Below, piece by piece: positions 23,134-35,023 of a stretch of DNA of 64,000 nucleotides. Below the pieces are notes generated by a model that was not told where the DNA came from, ran no database searches, and saw only the letters and a list, made by a program, of their open reading frames with translations. The stretch covers positions 33,757,849 through 33,821,848 of the forward strand of contig OX388345.1 of the NCBI GenBank assembly GCA_947579665.1, given 5' to 3'. The position numbers and the translations under genes are program-made. Every line of letters begins with the position of its first letter. Position 1 is the stretch's first letter. Origin of the DNA: Sympetrum striolatum. Lineage: Eukaryota > Arthropoda > Insecta > Odonata > Libellulidae.

Positions 23134-23579
23134 TTAGTTGTGAGACATTCTAAACAACTCATTACAAATATAAAAGAATGTGTACTCTACTACAAAGATG
23201 ATAAACACATTTACGATCGGCTTCGACACAAATACACCATCATGACTTGATGTTGGTGTAGTTTCTCCAGCTTTAAATTTTTTGCTTAACACAGTTGTTG
23301 GATTTACCGATTCGGAAGTGTGGTATTTACAAACGATACCTCTCAGCACTCTCTGACGCAAACGCTCTTACATCTTCTCGGCTAAAAATGACGTCATTGA
23401 TGCAGAAGAGAATGAAAACTGGTTCATTATCATTTCCGTCACGTCTTGAAAGTCCCTTCCTTTTGCTGCTCTTTCGACACAAAGAAAATGTTCGGAAAAA
23501 TTTTTTTTGATACGTACTTCGTTTGATGACGAATTTTGAAGGTTGGAAATGTATATCGGTATGCTGGATTTCAACGATT
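23134..23579 (-). pseudogene. Unidentified coding-like minus-strand segment with one stop
   Basis: On the minus strand one frame runs about 146 codons, interrupted only by a TAA at 23368-23370. The first part includes KNFSEHFLCVERAAKGRDF and MIMNQFSFSSASMTSFLAEK. The second includes VLRGIVCKYHTSESVNPTT and SKKFKAGETTPTSSHDG, then a hydrophobic stretch near the end. Composition is more protein-like than the neighbouring chance frames, but I recognise no family. The sequence at the stop reads GATGTAAGA, which could instead be a splice donor, making the first half an exon. It may belong with the coding-like region at 24144-24638 on the same strand. Confidence 0.3.
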
Positions 23580-24143
23580 ACTAGTACATAGGTAAAATTA
23601 AATTGCTTTTTTGGAAACTTATTGAATCTTTCTCACTGTACAGAATTTACACTGAAACAATTTTGCTTTTTTCTCTGCCGATTTAAACATTTTATCGTTT
23701 GTATTTTGTCGAAGAGTTTTTGAAAATTCATTGTGCCATTGATTGTGATCGTATTATAGATAACCTCGTTTAAATTTTTATAATTATGTTTAGAATTCGT
23801 CTTGGAAAGAAACTAAGCAAGATCATAAGAATTTAAGATCAAGTTAATTTCAATTATCATCGTTTGTTTTTCCGATTACCTCCTCCATTTATACATCATA
23901 CATCAGCAAATATTTTCTTCCCTTTTCAAGTGCTTACTACAAAAAATCCATCGTAACATCACCGTATATTTGCAGCATTAATCAACGATCTCGAAGCAGT
24001 TTTCCACCGTGCTTTCTATGGCTTTGCTATACTCTCATAGAGATCGCCTAACAAGACTGTTTCTTAACAGCGTTTTCTGGGAATACTTAGGATATAAAAA
24101 GGAGTTCTCCTCATCGCTTCCCTTCGCTGTGTGTTTGTTTATC

Positions 24144-24638
24144 TTAAAAAAGGCTTTCGTGGGAACTAGGCTGGAGGAAGCGCCACCAAGAGGCCTTAAG
24201 GCGATCTCCGCGATGATGCTCCATGAGATAGTGCCGCATGGGAATAGCCATTTCCATATCTTCGTCTCTTTGACACTCCTTGCAACTTAATTCTGCGGAA
24301 TTAAGATTCCATCCGGTCGCCGAGAATGTTAAAAAGGTCACGGAATGTGGTAAGCCAGTCGTCTAAATGGATCTTACGATGCCTTTCTGCTATGTCTTCA
24401 TCAAAAATCGGCCACTTGGCGGTGGTAGTGTTGTATGAAAAGATTGAACAGCTTCCAATTTCAAATACGCATACGTGTGGGAAATGTTGCCTTTAACGAA
24501 TGTCTTTACTTCAAAATTCCCACGTAGCCATTTATCGTCAAAGTCAAAATCGTAAAATTTCGTTAAGATATTATTATTAGCTTCATAAATAACTTTTAGC
24601 ATCGCATAATTCCCTACCGGTAATACGATTCGTAATAA
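24144..24638 (-). pseudogene. Unidentified decayed coding sequence, minus strand, frame disrupted
   Basis: Three successive minus-strand frames look like pieces of one protein. The first (about 24638-24393) includes KFYDFDFDDKWLRGNFEV and FVKGNISHTYAYLKLE. The second (about 24411-24301) includes AERHRKIHLDDWLTTFRDLF and ends at a TAA at 24301-24303. The third (to 24144) includes ELSCKECQRDEDMEM and PMRHYLMEHH, where two cysteines and several histidines resemble a zinc-binding finger. The frame changes look like single-base losses. I do not recognise the family: it could be a dead host gene, a transposon protein, an old viral insertion, or exons joined by introns I cannot place. No restored reading is offered. 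Confidence 0.4.
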
Positions 24639-25688
24639 CTATTATATAAATTATAATAATAATATGAGTTACAAGGCTCAGAAAGTTTTTAAGTTGAAAC
24701 GACCATGGTTTTAGTGTGAATTTGCACAATAATTAGGCTAGTCTACACAGTAGTCAAGAACGTTCTGAATAAGTAATTTATGGTAAGTAGGAATTCTTAT
24801 TCTAACTTTTTGTTTTCTATAAATCTAAAAGTTTGCTAATGGAGAAGCTCAGATAAGTGGAGAGTTTACAAAAAATAAGAAACGGGTTCGAAACAGCATT
24901 TTAAATCCCTGTTAAGTTTTTATGGATGCGAAATTAATAATTTGATTGCATCAGTCGTATAAGGCATTCAAATCTCATTTCAGCTGTCACTTTAATTCAG
25001 CCAATTGAGTCATTATTAAGCCAATTAATTCAAATTTCGAATTGAATTTAAGACCTCGCTATTGCAATATGAATCTTATATACAAAATACAAATTATACA
25101 GCATTTTAAAATATGATAAAAGGAATGGATTTGAGTTTTGCTAATAAAATTATAGAAATTGCTTCTAATTACGGGACTCTATTGATTAGCTGACTGAGCT
25201 TAACAGACTTGATCATTCTGCAATTGCTATTACGTTATGTTTAATTTTTATATTTTATCGTAAAAATTGACAGAAAATTTTACACAATTAGAAATTGAAT
25301 TAAAATTAATCCTAATAATTAGTTTAATGAATACTTAATTGTCTTACTGGTATTGATAATTTAAAACAATTCGTATTAAAATTACCTTTTGCCAACTACG
25401 GCGGTAGTTCTCAAACTTTATAAGAGTTGTATGTAAAAAGTGGACGAAGAGAGTTTTAGTGGTCATATCTGAAGACTAATCTGTTTTATTTTCCCAAAAT
25501 TAATCATGAAATACTATAAATTGTGTAATTTTGTTTTCCGTACTCATAAGAAACTGTAAGAGCCTGAATATATCAGATAATGAATAATCAATTAGCGAAA
25601 GTTCTGAAACTGAACTGAAAGGTTATTTTTGATGGCCTCTTATTTTTCCCTGAGTCAAGTAGAAACTTTTACTGGTCAGATTTGGCTC
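24639..25688. other. AT-rich noncoding stretch
   Basis: Very AT-rich, with no gene, repeat family or clear structure seen apart from a short ATA-rich run near 24645-24665. Confidence 0.5.
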
Positions 25689-25849
25689 ACGTGCGAATTT
25701 GTAGTAGTAGTAGTATTGTTAAAAGTGCTTCGACAGCTTAGGTCCTTTCGCACATTGGCTCCCACCGGGATTCGAACCCGGGACCACTTTCACCAAAGGC
25801 AAACGCGCTGTCCACATGACTATCCGGGAGCCTACGTGCGAATTTGTAG
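25689..25849 (-). mobile_element. tRNA-derived SINE, copy 2, with perfect 16-bp target duplication
   Basis: This is the best-preserved copy. The SINE proper is 25705-25833 on the minus strand, flanked by exact duplicates ACGTGCGAATTTGTAG at 25689-25704 and 25834-25849. Read 5' to 3' it has the head GGCTCCCGGATAGTCATGTG, a CGGGTTCGAATCCCGG B-box hairpin, closing GGGAGCC that pairs with GGCTCCC, the body ATGTGCGAAAGGACCTAA, then CTGTCGAAGCACTTTTAAC and an (ACT)n-type tail. The 7-bp acceptor pairing and the 5-bp T-stem show the tRNA ancestry. It has no coding capacity. Confidence 0.9.
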
Positions 25850-28800
25850 GGACTGAAGTATGGTCAGTGTTTTTCTGTGAATTGCATTACATGGGATACA
25901 TAATGAACGCAATCGACTGTTGAATCATTTCATTAGTGGGAAAGGGAAAGAAAAGCGTTCGTTTTGACTTCCATATCCCTCGCTTGGGACATTTCTAGGA
26001 AACAGTTTATTCGCTTTCGACATCAAGTGCACAAATACCTGACATATTCCCTCCTCACGCAACGTCTGCGAGAAAATGAACTAAGCTCCAGAGTCAGACA
26101 TCACGTACGAAAGATAAAGATTGCTCGAGTGAGATGAGAAAAAGAGCAAGGGGTTTCGCATTCGAGTTCCTCTCATACCTTCGAAATTACTCTCGACGGT
26201 ATTACCTCAGCCAAACAGACGAAGTATGCAAAGTGTGTCTTATTCATGGAGATGATTTAAAAGGGGGATTCATGGGGACATGGGGTTTTGCGGATACTCT
26301 AAAATATAAGAGTCGCGTCCACAGTTCACATTCGCAGAGACATTGAGAATTGTGATTTATGAAGTAAAGGAAGCTGAATTTGTAGTATTATTAGTAATTC
26401 ACGTGCGTTAATACTTATAATATGAATTATTAGTATTTACGCGATCGTACTATTTATAATTATAATTGCCAAAATTTACTTTCATATATTTTTGCAAATT
26501 TATTTGAAATATATCCATAACCTATCAAACTCTATGATGAATAGTTTCTTATAGATGCTAGAAATGAGAAATATGCTAATTTTATTGATATCAGAAATGA
26601 TTAATATACTAATTTCTTTAGATGTTACAATTCGCCAATTCTAGCTGAGAAAATGTAGATGAATAGAGTAATAAGTGAGTATTGTTAAATAAGTTAAGTT
26701 AAGCTTCGTAATTTTGACAAGAAAGTTCACTCGCGCCATAGAATCAACTGGAATTCGGATTTGAATTGACCAGAGATTATTTTTGTAGGATCAAACTATA
26801 GTGAAATTCTTGGAAACTCTTAATGAAAGGACTTATAATTATAATATAGTTGTATCCTAATCAACCTTTGATTGTTGAAATTGAAGTCATAATTTATTCT
26901 ACCCTTTGGTGTCGATATATTCGTCGTTAGACTATCAATTTTTGATTCAAAGAATCTGATTGATAAACCAAATCATTATTCTACTAGAGAAAACAGAAAT
27001 TCCTTCCTCTATTCCTTGGCTTGATAGCACTGCGATAGGAGTCGTATCTACTCTTGTCGAAATAACCGGTGGCTTTACTTTAAATCAATGTCCAATCAAT
27101 TCTGTTTTTGGAATGACTTCTCATGTATATTAATACATATTTCAACTATTTAAGATAAAAATAAGAATGGCAACATATATATTTATAGTACTATAATGCA
27201 AGATACATTTTTAAGTTGAGTGCAATACAACTCATAGGAGAACAGAAATATGTGAGATTCTGCAAAGATCTTAAATGTTAGATGTATACAATTATTTAAC
27301 AGGCTGTAATGATACGAATGCAAATTTTTATTTACAAAGCGAATCCATTGAAAAAACTCCAGAAGATTTCATGGAGAAGAAACCGCAAATTTAGGATTAA
27401 ACCGTTGTTGGGACAGTTCAAATAATTGTTCATCCCGCAGGAAATGCATGCATAATTCCTTATTGTTAATTGATAGGATACAATTGCCATGAAATCGTCG
27501 TTTATATCTCTACTTTCAATCCTACCATCAAAAATTGATAAATATTTCTTTTTGTCTTTTTTAACTGAAACTGCGGTACTCCTTAACAGAAGTAGCTGTT
27601 GAAAGCAGAACTGCCATTTTATTCACCTAAAAGTCACTTTTGCGCAATAAAAATCCATTGATCGCTTTCTCAAAACGATCCGATGAATGACGAGTCAACT
27701 TTTATGAATGCTGAGGCAGAGGACTTCATCTTCTCCAAGGGAGGAGGTTTCCGAATGAAGCGTCCTAAATTTTTTCCCCGTTTAATAGCCTTGAAACGAC
27801 ATTGGTTTACTCCCGTCACATATCAATAATAAACAGTCTTCGGGTCGCCATAACGGTGCTCACTAAACTTCCTTTTTTTCGATTTTTTCATAATAGACTG
27901 TCACATTGCGTTATGGGAAAACTTTCAGGCGCATCAGAATGGTATCCTCTATTTCCCCCCTTAGCGAGGCCCCGTACAACATCTAGAGTGACACGAAGTA
28001 TTAGATGGGACGTTTGCTTAGTGATGTAAACCAACGTATGAAAAAGGAGCAGCGTATTTGCGTACTTGGGAGCCAAAACACATGAGGGCCGTATTGTGCC
28101 GTTTGTGATGTCACGCGCACGTGGTTGATTGTGATTCTTTCCGACAGGGGGACAGTGCGCAGAAGATACTCTCATTGTCAGAAGCATGGCAGTCGGAAAT
28201 CAAATCCTGCCTTGATTTTCGCTTCAAAAAGGTTTAATGCGAATGATGAGAAGAGTATGAAATATCATCAATAATAATGGCATGTATTAATCACACATTA
28301 TATAACACATTTATGGGTTGAGACATAATATGTGTTTATTAATTAGAAACAACGAATCAGGTCGGACGTTTACGCTTGAATTATCTCTACTATGACCGAT
28401 TAGAATTGATATGACATTTATTTGTAATAATTTACTATAGCTGATAATATTTTAGCTGACGAAATTCTTGGCTAACCTGGCTACTTCAAATGGTAAAAGA
28501 ACATAAAATATCTCTAATAGTGGTTATTTTTCCCATGAACAGGAGTGGATAATGATTGAGAATTTTTTATTGATAAGTATATCTATATATTTCCGGATTT
28601 CCGATTTGGGGAGCAAATATGTAATTTTCCGTAATTACCTATTCTTACACACTTTTCGTGCAAACATGAACTTAAATGAATATTAAATGGAAATGTTTGG
28701 TAGAGATCAGTTATTTACTTCTTGAGAAACATTGTGAATGATCAGTATATCTTACGATAAGCAAGCAAATAAGTGGAACAATACATTTGTAACGTAGCAT

Positions 28801-30273
28801 AAAAATGGTAAATATTTTTTAGGAATGAAAAACAGTTAATATTATTCTTCTTAGCTTCGGAAAATATTTTAAAATATATCTTCGGAATACGAGAAAAAGG
28901 GATGAGAAAAATCTATTTTTTCCTCCTAGCGGATATTTAGAAAAATTACCGACCTTAAGAAAGAAACAAGATATAAGAGCACAATGTCTGTCGAATGTCA
29001 ATTACGTAAAATATTCTAAGAAAATTCATAAGGCTTAATATTAAATACATGAAGTGAAATATATCTTTATAATTCATTATAAGTCTCTCCTCTATACTAT
29101 AAGATGATAGAAAATTAAAGATCCTGATTATTTAGTAAACATTTAAATTGAAGCCGGGCTTTGTCTTATATGGTGAAGACACTTACCTTAGATCAACATA
29201 AAATGCGGGTTTTTTCTGTTTCGTATTCCATTCACATATTATAATAGATATTTACAACAAATTTTAGCATAAATATGTCTGTGCAGTAGGTAAATTACTA
29301 TCAGTCATCATTACTTATTCGTGCATATCTACAATCTCACAAGGAAATACATGGAAAAAACGATAAAGAAATTCCTTCCTATACTTTTAAATGCACGGCA
29401 GAAATAAGCTCGCCGTGTTTACAAGCATCGCAATGGTTAATCGGGTAGGTAATTAGTTAGTAGGGTAGACGAAGTGTGTTGACCACATCAGATACATCTA
29501 ACTTAAACCAAGGTTAGTCATATTAAATGCGTTATCGCTGATAAAGAAGCCAAGTATGCGAATGTGTTAGTATACAAAGCGCTTCGCAACCAAAATGGAA
29601 GATTCGATAGAAAGCGCAAAGCGAGGTGTTCTTCAAATCGTTTTAGACTTACCCTGCTCCGCTCTCCATCCTCAGTATGCAGTCTATCGAACGTCTCCGT
29701 TCCGGTTACGAAGTTTCGAAGGCGAATCGGACGATTTCCGCACGACAGCTTTGGTGTCGATTCCATCTTTAGAAAAAAAGTATTCCTTTATTAAGAGGTG
29801 TCCCTCTTCCGTCCAATTCCAGAGGCCTTCTGTTTGCCGAAGAGCAAATTGTTTAGAAAAGGAAATTCGGCCTCGATATCCATCCGGGCGTTTGATACGT
29901 TTCGTTTATTTCATTTCATCTCCCCGGTTCGGTGCCCTTAATTTATTAATCAGATGCACAAACGAGCGATTTCTCTTTTAAGAACTTCTCTTTCAAAGAA
30001 GGTGTTCTCCGCGAACTGGATACTTTTTGAACGTGTATGCACTGAGGATAATCTGAGCCAATGGGAATGTGCCGAAGGAACGAATGCACGGCGCCAGGAG
30101 GTAGACGTGACCGTGAAGGTGGCTTAATTTCTCTGCCTCGTTAACTCTCTGGTTCTCTGGAAGGCGCTTCCATATTACGTCCAAAAGTGCGCGGCTGTGT
30201 TATTGTCGGAATTATCACAAGAGCGAGATAGCAAGGAAAGTAAAATGATATCCTGTTTGCATACACTGAAAAT
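25850..30273. other. Noncoding stretch, no gene recognised
   Basis: AT-rich with GC-richer patches at about 25920-26340, 27880-28200 and 29560-30000. The last holds a 128-codon plus-strand frame at 29595-29981 starting MEDSIESAKRG, but two other overlapping open frames and the lack of family features leave it unsupported. Confidence 0.45.
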
Positions 30274-30800
30274 ACATTTCTTCCTGTTCCAGCACAAAAA
30301 TAAATATCAATAATAATAATAATTTATTCAAGTGCGAGATTGAGACGACTTAGTCTTTTCTTACATCTAACCGAACATTTTGGGTCTTCTCAAAACTGAC
30401 ACGGTTTTGAAGACTGTATGTAGTTGTTTGACGAGAATATATTTTTTTTCTGTGGGTATCTTATCGAAATAATTAACGGTAAAACGAGCCAAAGTATCTT
30501 GTCTTAATGATTGAAAGTGCTGAATAAACATTTCACTAACTCCATCCTGTTTCAGCACAAACAAGTATCAATATTAGAAATACTTTATGTATAATACTTA
30601 CTTTATTTATATACTGAAATAGTAATGCTTTTAAGGGAAAGATTGAGATTTATTAGTCTCTTCTTACATCTAACCCTGACATTTAGGGTTTCTTCAATAC
30701 TGATATGTTTTTGACGTCATTTTTAGTCGTTTGACGATACGTTACTTTTTTCTGGGAGTATCTTATCGTAGTAATTAACAGTAAAACGAGCCTAAATACC
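30274..30800 (-). repeat. Two direct copies of a LINE-like 3' end
   Basis: Read on the minus strand, both copies run from CTCGTTTTACTGTTAATTA-type sequence through GATGTAAGAAAAGACTAA to a TCTCAATC segment. The copy at 30274-30527 ends in GCACTTGAATAAATTATT and an (ATT)n tail, typical of LINE 3' ends. The second copy (about 30528-30800) is diverged and its tail has decayed. The shared flank (ACATTTC...CCTGTTYCAGCACAA) shows that flank and element were duplicated together, with an offset of about 263 bases at the flank and about 303 within the element. No coding sequence survives. Confidence 0.65.
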
Positions 30801-33342
30801 TGAATTTTTATGTGCCTTAATTATATGCCTTGTTCAGTTACCGGTTTCTGATTGCATTTTTTTGAGAATTAACGTTTTGCGAGAATGATGAGGTTATCTT
30901 TTTAGAGCAGTCTTTAAGTAGGCTAGGTTGCTAATTGAGTAGTCATTTTCTTGTTGTCATGTCTTCCGAAACTGGTTAAAATACTCGATTGGTATAACCT
31001 AGAGTAAGATTGTGTTTCTTGTAGTACCATGCTCCTCTTATATTCTAGTTGGAACAGAATTTCCCTGAATCGCCATCGCGAATTCTTCTAATCATCATAA
31101 TCATTTGGCTCTCAAAACAGAAGAGCTGTCAATCAACTACCAGCACTGGTAATATGAATGGTATGGGATGACATAACTCTCTAAAAAACCTAGGAAAATT
31201 CGTGGCTGTAGGATTACTTATTATTAATTAAACATGACAAGATATTTCAAGATAACACATACCAACATTTATGAAATTAAACAAGGAGTAAAACAATTAT
31301 TTATTTATATTTAAAGCTATTTTTTCCATTTTCCTGCTGTCTACGGCAATTGGAGATTATAGCGTTCTAACATTCGGAGAATCAATGATGTTTCATTTTG
31401 CTGAAAAGCTTTGAAAAGTTCTAAAATTTCTCTCTAGTACCTCAGAAAAAGATTAATGACTTCTTCGTGGAGGCAATTTATTTTCTTACGGAATTTTCAC
31501 TTGTTGTGCAAATCACTTTTATTTATGGTTACATATTTTTATGCCAAAACGTTTTGTCACTTATTCGTCTTAGAGGTTCCAAATGCTGGAGAGGTTCAGT
31601 ATTTTAAAGTACAGTAGGATGAAGTAATTACTCTTGACCTTAATGATCGTTCATCAACCAATGGAAAAATAAGAGGGGAATGTTGAATTGTTTTAGTCAT
31701 ACATTGTTTGTGTTCAAGGCCATATTTGTTCTAAGCTACCTTGAAAATTCTGTTAATTTTTTTTTCGTTTTTCCCCTTCACATTTTGGATAGATGGCGCC
31801 CGATTGTTTTTGTATTTCATGGCTCCAGCTACGGTTATTTTCAATTAATTATAGTAAATTCTATAGCTACAAATGTTTGTAATATTTTTGGGGGAGGTAT
31901 GCTTATCCAAGGTATGTCACCCAAGATTGTCGAGCATCTTCTGTCAGTCCCTACAGTGTTATCGTCCTCATCTCTGAGAGGCCTGCATCGAGACGTATGC
32001 GGCTCCCCCATGACGTCATAGACTCCCGCACCCTCTAATTTGTTTGCTTTCTTCTTATCCTACATGCGTCACAGACGTCTCTTAACCGCGCTATCTTCAT
32101 CTCGAAATCCAACTTAGCCCGGCAACCCCAAGCAAAACCCTTTCTGAATATTTATCTAATCGGAGTGACAAAGGATAGCTCGTGGCCTGGCGCACCCCGC
32201 AAGATGTCTTTGGAGAAAGGATGGCGGAAACCTTCCTGGCGGAGTCTTCAGTGTGTGGGGGCGTTTAGGGTTCGTGGACCGTTTGAGAGAAAGGGTTCAA
32301 TTTGACACGGTCTCCTGGTCGGTTGTGTTTTGGTGGCGGTTGATAAGCGCCGCCGCCATAGTGACGGACGAGTTTGGACTAGAGGTTGCGCAAAGTGAAT
32401 GGGGCCAAAGAGCAAACATAAGCTTGTCCCTTGTCCCCTACTCGAATCGCTAAATTGTAAAGGGTTTGAAGGGGTGTTTGGGATTATTTACTCGGAGAGG
32501 TCTATCATGGAAGAGAGAGGGGAGCATATATTGATGGAACCGCAGCAAAAATGATGCTGGGTGTTTATATTTGGCCGTCCTTTGGTCTTTCCGAGCCTTT
32601 ATTATCCACCGACTGCTATCTCGTTGGAGGAAATGAAGGAACGTAGAGATAGGTAGAGAAAGAACAAAACAATGCTATTTTAAAATATAAAGGAGTAGCT
32701 TAAATAGAGGACAATATTATGAGAAATGTGACCGAAGCAAATACTCAAGTAATGTGTAAATAATTTCCCTTGATAATGGAAGAGAGTTGCACTGTTTCAG
32801 ACATCTCGTTCCCATTAAATCCAGTGTTCTCATTAGATTATTACTATTGAGGTGAATATAAGATCCTAAATTCCATCTTATTTTGTCTCAGCCTGTTTAC
32901 TCATTGGTAATATTCCATACATTTCTCCAAATAATTAAGAGGAATATTAGAAAGTTTGACAATTTTTGAAAATACGATTGAATAATGAGATTTATGAACT
33001 CATAATTGAGGCTGTATCCTCATTTCAATAAAAATGTTTTCTTATAAAATACATTTATTATAACAATACAAGTATTGTATTCGTTACTGTTGGTAAAATT
33101 CCTTTTGATTTCAGTGTAAGATGGAGAAATTTATGATAATTTGAGATTATTCGATAAATTAAAAATTCCTTTAGAATTAGAACCAGTAAATTAATACGAA
33201 AAAACCCAGCCAATAAGCTGATAGAATAACTAAATAATTCCCAATGGTCCGAAGATTTATTAACAATAGTAAATTCAGTATTTTTTTATAGTCTGCTGGA
33301 AGTGTGTAAATAACCCTAAGGATTTAAAGCTCGTTTTTGACT
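30801..33342. other. Noncoding stretch with a GC-rich patch
   Basis: At about 30835-30975, ACCGGTTTCTGA and CCGAAACTGGTTA face each other, perhaps a very old relative of the AAACCGGT hairpin elements. A GC-rich, CpG-containing patch lies at about 31970-32460; its frames are not recognisable. The rest is AT-rich. Confidence 0.4.
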
Positions 33343-33722
33343 CAACATCTACATCTACATTAATAACCAACAAGCCGCCTTTTGGCGTGTGGCAGGGGTG
33401 TAAACACCAGTTGAATCTAAACTACTTCTTTACTCGGTTATTGTCACGTATCGTTCGCGGAAAGAAGGAATTTTAAAACGATTCGTCCTAGCATCTATTT
33501 CTCTTAACTTACGCTCATTATCGGACCGACCGAGGTGGAAGGGGGTTGCATGATATCGATTGTATCCTCCGCAAATGTAGTTTCTCTGAATTTATTGAGC
33601 AATCGCAGCCTAGCTTCCAATCTCCTTTCTTTCAAAGATTCCCAACCTACGTCTGAGAGCATTCTTGTAACGCTTGCTTTTTTTTCTCTCTTCGACGACT
33701 CGCGGGTCTTTGGCCTTATGTT
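33343..33722 (-). pseudogene. LINE ORF2 C-terminus and 3' UTR, frameshifted
   Basis: The minus strand encodes a non-LTR retrotransposon tail: SVTRMLSDVGWESLKERRLE, LLNKFRETTFAEDTI and then, in another frame, DNERKLREIDARTNRFKIPS and SFRERYVTITE before the stop at 33430-33432. The 'LxWxSLxERR' and 'R..FKxSFFPRTI.xWN'-like layout is the usual ORF2 end of a LINE group widespread in arthropods. The frame change lies near 33520. The 3' UTR contains CCCTGCCACACGCC and ends in repeated TGTAGA units at about 33343-33360, also typical of that group. It is strongly 5'-truncated near 33722. A plus-strand frame over 33535-33741 is its shadow. Confidence 0.85.
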
Positions 33723-34854
33723 TAGTTTAGAAGTATTCTGAGGATCATTTTAAAAATAATTTGCGAGATTTAATTGCGTGAATTCCATTTCCAGCATTGG
33801 CTCGTTAAGCTAGAGATGGAGAACCCTCTAATTAGGAAAATCTCCTTGCAGTCCTCCCAGTTGATTTCAAACCGTATGATTTTTGGATGAAGCTAGTCGC
33901 CATGTTTCGGGAAATGAATCCAGTAAACTCATTTGGAAATTAATACGAGTAACTCTGTTACGTGGTCGTTGCAAGGCTGTAAATCAACTCGCACGATCGC
34001 CGAAATTAAGGCCAACGAATCGTTTGGAGCGTTCTTGCTTAATCTCGGCGCTTCTTAAATCGTTATTTCGGAGCGATCTCTTTACTCTAGGAAGCATTCT
34101 CACAGCGGCCTTCAGATGTCAGATCATTCGTTCGACCTCTCACTCTCGCATGTCAACCAGTGCTCGTAAAATGGCGTTCTACCCCACTAAGGAAATGGGG
34201 CGGACAGAAGCTCCGAGTACTCTGAAAATATAATCAGGAAACGGAACGATATTGGAATTGCTTGACTTGTGTTCCAAGCGCGAAGATTTTATCATTTGTC
34301 TCTGTCGTCTAAATCTGGCGGTTTTCTTGGATTTAATTTCCAATCCCGTACATATCTACCAGTTTTCATTTATATAAAAACCGGCTTGGATAGAGAAAAG
34401 GTCGTTATGTAACCGAGATCGAAGATAAATGAGAAAACATTCAACTTGAAATTAATTCAGACGTTCGTATTTTCGTATATATCATTGTAGGAAACTGTCA
34501 ATCAGCTCGTGGAAATCAATAAAAATCATATTACGATATTAGTTCTGTCGTTGTTTTGATCGATTTCATTTATCCGAAATCCCTTGACGGTTGATTTGGA
34601 AATCCTTAAGAGAGAAATATATTAAACGATCCTTCAAGTGGTTCTTATATAAAATCTAGTCGTTCTGGCCTAACATATGGGACGCCATCTGAATCAATTA
34701 AATAATTCTTAGCATTTTTACCCAAATTTTGTTCCACACGTGTGGTTTCTACAGTATATAACTGTATAACATACGGCCATAACTGGGCGTGTTGAATAAA
34801 ATTTGTAGAAACTACAAAGGTCAGTTTTTGAGTTGTTTTAGATAGATATTTCTT
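33723..34854. other. Noncoding stretch
   Basis: A GC-richer patch at about 33880-34250 contains a 116-codon plus-strand frame with no family features. The remainder is AT-rich with nothing recognised. Confidence 0.45.
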
Positions 34855-35023
34855 CCGGAAACACTAATGGTAGTGGTATTGCTCTAAGTGCTTCGATAGT
34901 TTAGTTAATTTCACACGTGGGCTGTGGGCTCCCACAGGGAATCGAACTCGGGGTCGCTTTCACCAAAGCAGAACGCTTTGTCCACATGAGGAGACTCCAT
35001 ATCCGGGAGTCCGAAAAACTAAT
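34855..35023 (-). mobile_element. tRNA-derived SINE, copy 3
   Basis: This is a minus-strand copy of the SINE at 19.3 and 25.7 kb. It carries CTCCCGGAT, a decayed B-box (CGAGTTCGATTCCC), a CACGTGTGAAATTAACTAAA body and CTATCGAAGCACTTAGAG. Flanks CCGGAAACACTAAT (34855-34868) and CCGAAAAACTAAT (35011-35023) form an imperfect target duplication. An insertion of roughly 11 bases (around AGACTCCAT, about 34992) splits the head, so this copy is older than copy 2. Confidence 0.75.

Noticed and set aside
29595..29981. 128-codon plus-strand frame starting MEDSIESAKRG
   Set aside because: Overlapped by a second plus-strand frame and a minus-strand frame; no recognisable domain and the composition drifts to Arg/Ser-rich chance sequence.
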